Shown: positions 18,018 through 27,208 of the stretch, piece after piece | Numbering within the stretch: position 1 is the first letter of the stretch | Layout: every line of letters starts with the position of its first letter | Program-made: the position numbers and the translations under genes | The notes under the pieces: generated by a model | Told to the model about the DNA's origin: nothing | What the model saw: the letters and a program-made list of their open reading frames with translations, nothing else | Database searches by the model: none | Origin: Litomosoides sigmodontis | Lineage: Eukaryota; Nematoda; Chromadorea; Rhabditida; Onchocercidae | Assembly (NCBI GenBank): GCA_963070105.1 | Contig: OY718807.1 | Coordinates: 9,920,483 to 9,984,482 of the forward strand | Direction: 5' to 3' | Length of the DNA: 64,000 nucleotides

Positions 18018-18675
18018 CTTTTGACATTTGAGATTTAATGCAATTCACATCCTTTACTTATATCTGAAAGAAGGAAAATCACTCCTGATTGTTTAACCGC
18101 TTAATACCTGTGTGCAAGAGAAATGAAATCGCCTGACACATACTGAGTGAACCTGTTTTGCTATGTGGTGGTCCTTTTTAAGCATTTTCATCTCTTTCGC
18201 TTTTGCTAAAGTTTTCGTATTACGCTTGTTTCACTAACTCAACAGTTCTGTTGTTGTAGATCTGTACTAAATTATGAAGAATTAATAAAAACTCATAAAT
18301 TAACCCGAGTTGTTTATTTCCAATGATAACGAGGAAGTTTGTGAAATTTTCAGTGCTTCCGATGCCACAAATTAATGCTTTATAATCTCAGCCAATTTTG
18401 GCACACAACAGTCTTTCACTGCCACATTTTCCGTTGTAATTACAACGTGTGATTGCTTCAAAGATCTTTCTTGTGCAAAAACTACCATACCTTGTTTTGG
18501 AGTGACATTCATAGCGAAACAAGATGTTACACAATCTCACATTTTTGTTCCCATTAGTTTTCTTTTTACGAAAGCTATCTCAATGGGATGAGTTGAAACA
18601 TAAAAACGTTTTCCGATTTTTAATGTTTCCGTTGTTACATGACGACTTCCTGCAGTACTTACTGTTCAGATAGCT
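18018..18675. promoter_or_regulatory. Shared divergent upstream region, Rubicon-like / AATF
   Basis: These 658 bp separate the start codons of two genes transcribed away from each other, so they should hold both promoters. A TGTTCAG acceptor six bases before the AATF ATG (ends about 18669) is a candidate SL trans-splice site. I recognise no TATA box or other named element. Confidence 0.55.
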
Positions 18676-21600
18676 ATGGCATCAGTAAAGCAGTTTATTG
18701 ATTCGCTAGAAGGTCAAGCAGCCGAACTTCCTGACATGGAATTAGCTGATCTCGCTGAAGGTAATCGTATTTGTTAGCAGCAGCTAAAATATCCTAAAAC
18801 ATTTTGAAAGCGTTTAGATCTACACATAAGCAACTTTAAATTGTTAGCTAATAGTGTTCCGAATGTTGTTTTTTTAGATTCAAAAGCTCTCTGGTTACGG
18901 AATAAAACTACAGAAAAGGAAGATGCAGATCCGGTGATTTTCGAATCAAATTTTTTTCTTTTCATTACCGGAAAAATAAGTTTCTACAATTTGTTTTGGG
19001 GACTTTGTGAATTTGTGAACTCTATTTGGTTTCACTTTTTTAATGGTGCTTCTTTATGCATGACTGGTAAGATTGTGAAGATAGCCATTATCCATAACAT
19101 CCGAAGACTAAGCACATTCTCTGTGTTTACCTGGAATTGCCGTTGTAGGGGCAGTTTAAATGATGCTATGTTCGTTTAGTTTTTTGCTAAATATCATGTA
19201 TTGGAAAGGTCGAGAACTGATTGTAATGTTGTAATGTTTTTGTGTTCGTATTAGTTTTAGCTAACAGTCAATTTAGGTCGAGTTTTTGAGACGACGAATA
19301 ATCGCACCTCAAGAACTAAGTGGCGAACGTTATGAGGGTAAAACAGTATCATCGAAAAACGTCTTTACTGGTTGCGATATGTCCGATCTTGCACATATGA
19401 GACTTAATACAAGCACTGAGGACAGTGACGATCAAGGTTAGATTCCTTTTTTTTGCGTTCTTTTTGACTAATAGAGCAGTAGTGTTTTGTAGTTTGGTTG
19501 CTTTAAAGCTTTGTCTTAACAGTGGTTGTTTGTGACAGATTATATTTGACAAAACGTTTTGCTATGTCGTAAGCAAATAGTTTTGTCATTGGCTTCTTTG
19601 TGCTGCTATTCTGTATCTTAATGAAGCTACCGGCTCATTATTTGCTGTTTGAACGCTGAAGGTTCACCTTTTGAATAAGCATGAAAATTTATGTAAGGCA
19701 TAATGCAGTATTGTTACTTTGATGATATATCAGAAAATTTTTTATAAATGATTTCTATGCAGAAGAAGGTGAGGAGGAGAGCAATGGTTTTGTCGATAGT
19801 TCAGATCAAGAATCATGTTCTGCTAATGATAATATTGAAGGCGAAGGTATGAACCATAAGTATGCAAGTTTTAATGGTAAATAACCAAATACAGACGATA
19901 ACTTCATCAAAATATATATCATGTTTAATTTAAAATAATTATTATTCATAATAAATTTTTTCTTATCTTTAAGGTAATTTTGGGTCAGTTAATATAATTT
20001 AATTATCAAAGAAAACAAAGATAGTGACATGAAAGTTAAGGTATAATTTTATAGAAGAAAATTCTGAGGAATCTCAATCAAAAAAAGAAAATGATGCGGA
20101 TAAAGGTGTGATGACGATCTCAAGTGATGCGCAGGGTGAGAAAGGTATCTTTTTATTCATTTGAGTAGATTAAAAATGTCAATTATAATATGAGTAGAAC
20201 CATATAAATGGTTATGGCAGTCTTTAGTTAATTAATTAGTTGTGATTGTAGTTGCGACAAATGGAAGTGTAGATTTATAATTGCTGTTCCTGCTCGAGGT
20301 GTTACTGAGGAGGCCTGGCAGCTCTACCAATCTATAGTAATTTTGTCTAAATTCAATCTTTGAAACTGAGATTGACTTGAAACTACTTGACTTTTTGAAT
20401 CTACTCGAAATTATGGAAAGCAATAATAGAGTGTGCATTGTTTTTATTGCAGCTGAAAGTGTCCGGAAGCAATTAATGATCTGGGACCGATTAATGCAGC
20501 TGCACATCTTTGCACATGCAGCATTGAGAGCATTCAATCAGCTTCCGAGAGAAGAACTTGCCAAGAAGTTGCAGCAGTCAGCAGATGGCGACACTAAAAA
20601 AAATTGCAGAATCAGTATGGTTCAGTTATGTTATGGAGAGTTTTTTGGTACACAAAAAGAGGCTTCTGAAGGGCATTTACTGTGCATCTAATGAAAGCTG
20701 TTTTTTTAATCCTTTTTTATAACTTAATTCTTTGAAGACATGAAAAAACTTTCCTGAAAAGATTATCTTTAGTGCGAAAGAACTTGGAACAACTGAATGA
20801 AATATTTGTAACAATAGAAGACCGGATGTTAAAATCATCGAAAGAGACGAAAAATTTGTCTAGCGATAGTGATGGAAAAAGTTTGTTTTTTGTTTTTTTT
20901 TCAAGTACTTTTTATCAAGAAATTGCTTTCTGCTTTGATGAAATTGGAAGTAATTGTTTTTCAGCAGTCGAAGATTCGGAAGATGAAGAAATTGAAAGTT
21001 CGATCGATGAGGAAGGTAACGGTGCAATAGAATCTGACGTTAGAGACAGTGGAAGAAAATCTGATGTGTACTCGTCATGTGAAAGGTATCGTTTAATGCA
21101 ATATTTTACTTTTTGTTTTGCTATTAAAAAATTTGTGACTAATTGTTAAAGATATGTTAATATATGTTGTGCCTAGTACATTTTAAACAGCTGAAAAAAT
21201 GTTTTAGCATTACTGGCGGCAATGAAGTACTAAATCAAGACCAGCAGATCTTAGGCAAGAGAAGGAAGCTGGGACCGAAAGAATTAATGAAAGAACACGA
21301 AAAGCGTCATGATCAGTTTGCACCGTTTCGGTAAGATTAACTTATTTCAGCTATCTTCATAATATTAATTCGACAATTGGTCAAATTTGATTGTCAACAA
21401 TTTTGACTTTTTCAACAGTTACTTTTCAGGTCTTCTACGTTGTCTAAATGGGATGAGAGGACAACGTTGAGTACTATTGGTGTAATAAAAAACAAGAAAA
21501 GAGATTTCAGCGGTTTTGAATCTCTTGTACTAAAGCAGATTGAGCAGGTAGAATATTTTGCCCAAGACTATATTTATTCAAATATAGTTTTTAATAAGCC

Positions 21601-22447
21601 GATCATTTAATCAGTATTTATAATATTTTTTTTACTGGTTATTCCAACCAGTTTTCTAGTTGAGATCGACTTTGAGATATAAGTCCCAAAATCTTTGTAT
21701 AAATAATGGTCTCGCACATATTGTTTTTTTTTGTAGATAATGAATGAAAAACAGCGATTGTTACGCAGAACTCAAATGAAGCGATATGATGCGGATAGAA
21801 TTGGAAGCGATGAAGGCGTATGATAGATTTCAGCTTTTCATGATTTCAATAGCTTATGAACAATTTTATCGTAAAGTATGTTTGGAATTAGCGATTTACT
21901 GATTTCAGAATAATTATGATGCAGAAATATTTGACGATGATGATTTTTACCAACAATTGTTGAAGGAACTTATCGAGAGGAAGTCAGCTAACGTGGTTGA
22001 TCCTGTCGAAATGAGCAGGCAAGAGATTCTTAGTAAAATTTAACAAAACCGTGTCAAGTTTTGGAACAGTAATAATGTGCAAGGGTTTTAAAAACATCGT
22101 CTACAAATATTGATTTTATTTTTAATTGGGAAATCAATCTCTTTCACTGCTTTTTGTTTTTGCCATTTATTATGTTGTATCATAGTTTTTTTAGACTTCC
22201 ATTTTTTGTTTGTGCTTTCAATGTGTCCAAACTTTGCAATCTTCATTTAAGGCAGTGGTTAGAAATACAGAAACTGCGAGAGAAGCGGTCGAGAAGAAAA
22301 AAAGTGGATACAAAAGCATCAAAGGGCCGTAAGATACGATATGTTGCGATCCCAAAACTGGTAAATTTCTTCCCATCGATGGCTGAGAAGGCGACATGGA
22401 GTCATGAAAAAAGAAATCAGTTATTTAAGTCCTTGTTTTCTTCATAA
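18676..22447 (+). CDS. AATF: AATF / Che-1 / Bfr2-family nucleolar protein
   Basis: Thirteen exons in frame, 497 aa: 18676-18760, 18878-18933, 19277-19436, 19763-19846, 20055-20144, 20453-20614, 20773-20880, 20965-21085, 21208-21330, 21430-21547, 21737-21817, 21909-22018, 22252-22447. The N-terminus is acidic with Glu/Asp/Ser runs; the AATF domain contains [16 protein letters not shown]; the C-terminal TRAUB region has the diagnostic [19 protein letters not shown] and [16 protein letters not shown] acts in early 40S (SSU) pre-ribosome assembly and is also described as an RNA polymerase II-binding, anti-apoptotic factor. The intron after exon 12 begins with GC (GCAAGA) and ends with AAG; joining there restores the family motif [11 protein letters not shown], whereas reading through gives ten more codons at most and a stop. 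Length is slightly shorter than the human protein. Confidence 0.93.
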
Positions 22448-22546
22448 TGACGGATGTCCTTCTTTGAGTCCAAAAACTTCAGAACATTTCTAAATCCCGT
22501 AATTGTTTGTTAGGAAAGATAAACACACTTTTACTTGAAACTGTTA

Positions 22547-22552
22547 AATAAA
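22547..22552 (+). terminator. Poly(A) signal of AATF
   Basis: AATAAA about 100 nt after the AATF stop codon. Confidence 0.55.
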
Positions 22553-23747
22553 CGTGATAAAGATTGTGCCTGTTTTAAAGATGGAATTTTATAGACCTAC
22601 TTGGGCTGTAATACCGTAAAATCCCGAGATGTCTTAAGTCTTGAGAAAATTTCATGGAATTAGTTACTGCAAGTGCAATTATTTGACAAAAAAATAAGTA
22701 CTGTCGTTGAACTTTTGCATATTTGCATCATGAATACGGCTCTTTGTCTTTCGTTTATTTTATTAATATTATATCCTTCTTTATGTGTTCCCAACGGTGG
22801 GTAGAAAATCATTTGAAGTGCAACAGTACTTTTCAGCAGAAATGCTGGCACTGAACTTATTATGTTTCACGAATGTTTGACATATGACATCACAATCACT
22901 ATTTATTTATAAAATATTCAACGTTTTCAAGAAAAGAGAACCGAGAGTTGGGAAAGTAATCTGTTCACAAAGGAATTGCAAGCGCTAAATAATGAGGTTT
23001 CACATAGCGTGTTATGTGAAATTTTCACATAGCAACCTAAATAAAAAAAAATCTAACAGAATAATCGATATGCAAGAAATAACTGAATTATCGTAAAGAT
23101 AAATGTGGATTATATAGATGAAACTTGACAAATAATAAGTGAAATAAAATTGGTGACTGTGAAAAGTAATGGAAATTAAGTGAATTGATGCTATTGAACT
23201 GCCAGTAAAAATCAATTTTATGCTTTAAAAAGTTTTGGGGTCGTGAGAGTTTCTAAGTTATGTACAGAATGTCTGATAACTTGGATGTAATGACATATTT
23301 GTATAAAAATTTCAATTGTAAACGGTGGTCGAATTGTGCTAGACTGGAATTTTCACTCCAAGTGGTGCTTTATCATTATGCAGCAAGTAAATGCAAGGAA
23401 ATTGATGAAATCATCGTAAGATATGAGAGGGCGCTGATTTGTGGGATACCACTTGATGTACCTCTTTCATTCATGTTATCTAAAACATTCTTAATTTTGT
23501 TTTAAAATTTAAAGAGTCATTCTGCTTAAATAATATTTGTTTTTTGTCGGCTTCTCCAACATTCTGGCTCGGAATTTAAAAAAAAGGCAAATCCAAATTT
23601 TTAAATCTCATTCTTTCAAATTAACATATTCCGATATTAAATGATGCAACAATTCTATGCTTATGAACTACGCTCCACAGAATTTTCAATTTTTAGCAGT
23701 ATCATACACGTTTGGCTACATAAGAATTGAGATTCTAATTTCTCTAA
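22553..23747. other. Intergenic region AATF / MOLO1-like
   Basis: AT-rich DNA between convergent genes. ORFs at 22660-22851 (minus) and 23260-23505 (plus) have no recognisable domain or splice support. A further 3' exon of the minus-strand MOLO1-like gene could still hide here. Confidence 0.5.
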
Positions 23748-25200
23748 CTAACCATTTATCATTATTCCATTTTTCTTGCTGTCCTGGACTGATTTACCAA
23801 GATTCGAAAATATTGCGGTTAAAGCCATCGTAAATTTGCCGTCGTTTAAAAGTTGCTGCTGTTCGCTGATCACTTTTTCAAAAATATTGACTGCTAAAAA
23901 TTAAATTGAAATTGAATGAGGAATAGCACATACTTAGATATGAGAACACCAATTGCTTCTTTACATATTAATGGTTCGGACTTTCCTTCTTAACTGGTAT
24001 CTATCCCATTTAGTTAATTAGGCTAAAAATGGTCATTCATTGACTTAAATGATGACCGTTGGTTTACCATATTGATAAGCATTTTGGCAATTCAGATCAT
24101 ACGATTATTAACTAATCCGTTACAATATTCTTGTGGAAATAACAAAATCCTTCAGTCAGCGTTCCTGTGCTGTAATCGGAGTGAAAAGAATTGAATAGAG
24201 TTTTTTGAGAAACAAACAAACGTATGGGAGAGTGTTCGTCGAATGCATAGTACAGGCTGTGGTCATTGGTGGAGAGTACGAAAATGATAGATTTTTTACA
24301 TTGTCCATCGACAGCCCAAAGGGTGTTCAATTTATGTGCCAATTGCTCATTACCCTGAATATCACTTTTTTACATTTCCAACATAAAAGTTGAATAGAGT
24401 TGCCATAGTACAGGTATAGCTGGAAATGATGGAATTCTAATTCACCAAGCTTTGGGCATTGCAAATTAGATTTGACAGTTTAATTTTCAGTTACTATTTG
24501 GAATATCGCATCACTTCTAGTTTGAGTGGAACGAAGAAGGGAGAAAGAACTGAAACAAACATACGTAGCTGAGATCTGGAAACTGTAAACGGAATTTTGT
24601 TTTCCAATAAATTCTCATTATCGAGCAACAATTAGATGACAACCTGTTTTGTGATGAATAACGTGGCATCAACACCTTTTGCAGTACAAAAGTCCGCCCG
24701 CTCTTCGCCCGATGTTGACCGTGATAGCTGGAGTAAATCGTTGTTTAGTCGGTATCTTTCTTGCTCGGTAAGTTGCTGCAATACTCTCTACAATTGAACT
24801 ATAACAATTTTTTAACAGTTAACTATTTTAAAGCTGTGGAAGAAATATGAACGAAATCATTGATCATTTTTCAACTGCTTCACTGATTTCATTTCCTATG
24901 ACGCTAGCTAAGACAGTGGATGAGTGATATTTTGCTAAATTCAAGCAATAGCACTTTTGACTGACAAAACCTTCTTATTATCATCATCCCAACTTCCTAA
25001 AAGTTATTTCGAATAAACGAAAGCAGGATAAAAGCAACTTCGTCCGGGTCACACACATAGCCCTTCGACTTTAGCCCACATTTATTGTAGCCGCTGGTAC
25101 GAGGATTTGGAAAAGTGCCGGTTGTTTGTTGTTGAGAAAAGTAAAACTGAATGAGAAGCAACAAGCCACGACACCACATCCTACAATTAGTTGTGGACAT
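23748..25200 (-). CDS. Small secreted MOLO1-like domain protein
   Basis: Four exons in frame, 190 aa: 25039-25200, 24644-24775, 24222-24354, 23748-23893. A hydrophobic signal peptide (GLLLLIQFYF) is followed by FPNPRTSGYNKCGL and YVCDPDE, the N-terminal signature of the nematode MOLO1 (modulator of levamisole receptor-1) family. TEQERYRLNNDLL, LWAVDGQCKKSIIFVLST and EQQQLLNDGKFTMALTAIF continue the family pattern. Four mature cysteines are at about 41, 50, 84 and 117. MOLO-1 of C. elegans is an auxiliary subunit of levamisole-sensitive acetylcholine receptors; many relatives have no known role. Typical MOLO1 proteins end in a transmembrane segment; none is seen here, so either the protein is fully secreted or a last exon was missed (a GTAAAT donor lies in the last exon). 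An alternative start at 25179 shortens the signal peptide by seven residues. Confidence 0.85.
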
Positions 25201-25576
25201 GCTAGCCAATCTGTAGGTAATACTGAACACCACGAGCACAGCTAGTAAAATATGCTATCGATTTCTAACAGAAATGCAAATCACTAACACAACTAAATCC
25301 AAATTGCATTGTTCAAATAAAAGATGCATGATCGATGTTTTCTGCCACCAATTCCACCTAGCGACTACCCCAAAAAAACTGATGAAATGTTTGGAGTGAA
25401 GAAGTGACAGAAAGGGATTTTCAAGGCAGTGGTAATGACGAAGAGGAAGCGTTGTTCATTTCGTCTATGTTCTCAAATGAATGGGAGGGGAGGAGTGATG
25501 TGAGTGAGGTATTCGACGGGAAAGAAGTGATGGACAAATTTCTCATAGAAACTGACCAATCCTTTTCTTTTCAGAA

Positions 25577-25869
25577 ATGGCATCAGATGGAAGCAAGGAC
25601 GGAGGAAATGATTTGGGCAAAGATCCACATAAGTCCCTGACATAGAAGAGTTTGAAATGCTCTGTGATGCAATGCTCATACTGAAAGATATAATACGTAC
25701 AGGTTTTGATGAGAAGGAAATGAACTGAGTTTGATTATAAAATAAAACTGAAATCGAATGGGCAGGTGTAAAATAAATTGATCGAAATTTGTTGATGATT
25801 CAGTACAACGAAGTGCAGTGGTTCGCTGCAGAGATCAGGGAGAAATTGGCGAATGCTCCTTTCCGATGA
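25577..25869 (+). pseudogene. Possible MZT1-like gene with frame breaks
   Basis: A pyrimidine-rich acceptor TTTTCTTTTCAG is followed directly by AAATGG, a good SL trans-splice start. The ATG frame runs 22 codons to a TAG. A second frame (25633-25728) then encodes EFEMLCDAMLILKDIIRTGFDEKEM, and the first frame resumes into an apparent exon end at 25765 (GTGTAA donor); the next exon, 25804-25869, encodes EVQWFAAEIREKL. The order and spacing resemble MZT1 (mitotic-spindle organising protein 1), notably the ...I-x-TG-[LF]-D-x-E... turn and the final helix. Two compensating frameshifts are needed, so this is a pseudogene, an assembly error or a coincidence. Confidence 0.3.
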
Positions 25870-27192
25870 ACTTACACTTATCCATTGCACCTTCCTTCCT
25901 CAAAATTGTTCCGTTTCACTTTTTTTCCTTTCCGTGTGCTACACAAGGACACTCTTTGTCATCGATTTTTAGAATTTAAATTACAATGCAAATTTAATAA
26001 GTCCATCAGTTGAATATCAAATTGGACAAATGATAGGGATTTTTATGGCGTTTGAATGACTGCATTTTTCATTCATGTACATAAATTTTGTGACTTTGAC
26101 TTTTTTAGTTTAAGTAAACTTTTATTTTATTTTTTTTTAGTTTAAATAAATGTAAAGTTAATTTAAATAATTGCTGAAATATGGAATTAGATTTGGAAGG
26201 AAATAGAAGGAAATAGTTCTGTGGCAGCTGACAATAGCAATAGCTAGAGGTAAAAAGATCAAAGATTGAAAAAATGAATGCCAATTTCAAAGTTTTTCTG
26301 GATGAGAGAAGTGAAAATTTTTGCTCGAAGAGGCATAAGCGCCTTATTTTCTTAGCAGGTTAGCATCTATTCCTTCTTCTCATGCCTCGAAAGCTCTAGC
26401 TAAGTACATATACATATGGGAAATTGCAGATTTATATATAAATAGTGAAATACTATTACTTTGTAATTCACATGACCCTCACATGTTGAGATGGATGTAA
26501 CATTCATTTCTTAGTCAGACAGTATTTTTAAAGGAAGTGAATTATTCAAGTCGAAGAAGAGACGCTGTTTTTCATGCCGACCCACTCACAATGACAAAAA
26601 TTCTGTGAGACGAAGTTTTAGGCTGTAGAACCGTCAGTGAAGCCTTGCTTCCACAGCATGGTGACCTGCTGGTAGGGTTAGGTGTCGGAGTTTTGCACAC
26701 CTCGGTGTGTAAGTCCTGTGTGACAAAACTAAGTTTTAAGACTTGGCGTGATTGCATATATATGTGTGTATAAATACGTGTAACTCTTTTGCTTAAAAAT
26801 ATAATCCATATGTAAGTTCGTTGTCTTCCACCGCTTTCTAATATTTTTAAGCAAGTCATCATATTTTTGACTGTTAAGCAGTTGAGTTTGTGCTTATAGA
26901 TGTATTATGTTAAGCTATCAGAAATGTTAGAATTCCTCTTATTCCTATTTTCGGTTTTATTAGTATCAGTTTCGATGAAAGAAGACTAAGTAGAACATGA
27001 TTATTTTATTTTACGACTCAAAACACACACGATATATTTGATTTATGCTTTCCAAACCGAATTTTTTGCTGAACTGAATGTAACTCCGTAATCATTAACG
27101 AATTATTTTGGTTTTTAATTGATTGTGTATTAAGTCAAGGGCCATAGACTACATATAATGCTATAAGCGATCATTGGACGAAATCAATTTTA
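25870..27192. other. Intergenic region upstream of rpl-3
   Basis: AT-rich DNA that should contain the rpl-3 promoter. At 26571-26730 there is a locally GC-richer block with short hairpins (for example CACACC-TC-GGTGTG near 26695-26710) and an overlapping 96-codon minus-strand ORF; I could not assign either. No gene is recognised. Confidence 0.5.
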
Positions 27193-27208
27193 GTTAGTCC
27201 GACTTGCA
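27191..27208 (+). promoter_or_regulatory. Probable spliced-leader acceptor of rpl-3
   Basis: TCAATTTTAG ends at 27193, leaving a 15-nt leader before the rpl-3 ATG. The arrangement is typical of trans-spliced nematode ribosomal-protein mRNAs; assigned by context. Confidence 0.5.

Noticed and set aside
24634..24769. Plus-strand ORF with a start, about 45 codons and a GTAAGT donor
   Set aside because: It is the antisense of exon 2 of the MOLO1-like gene, whose minus-strand reading matches a known family.
26572..26862. 96-codon minus-strand ORF as a protein gene
   Set aside because: No domain, no splice evidence; kept only as a low-interest structured block.
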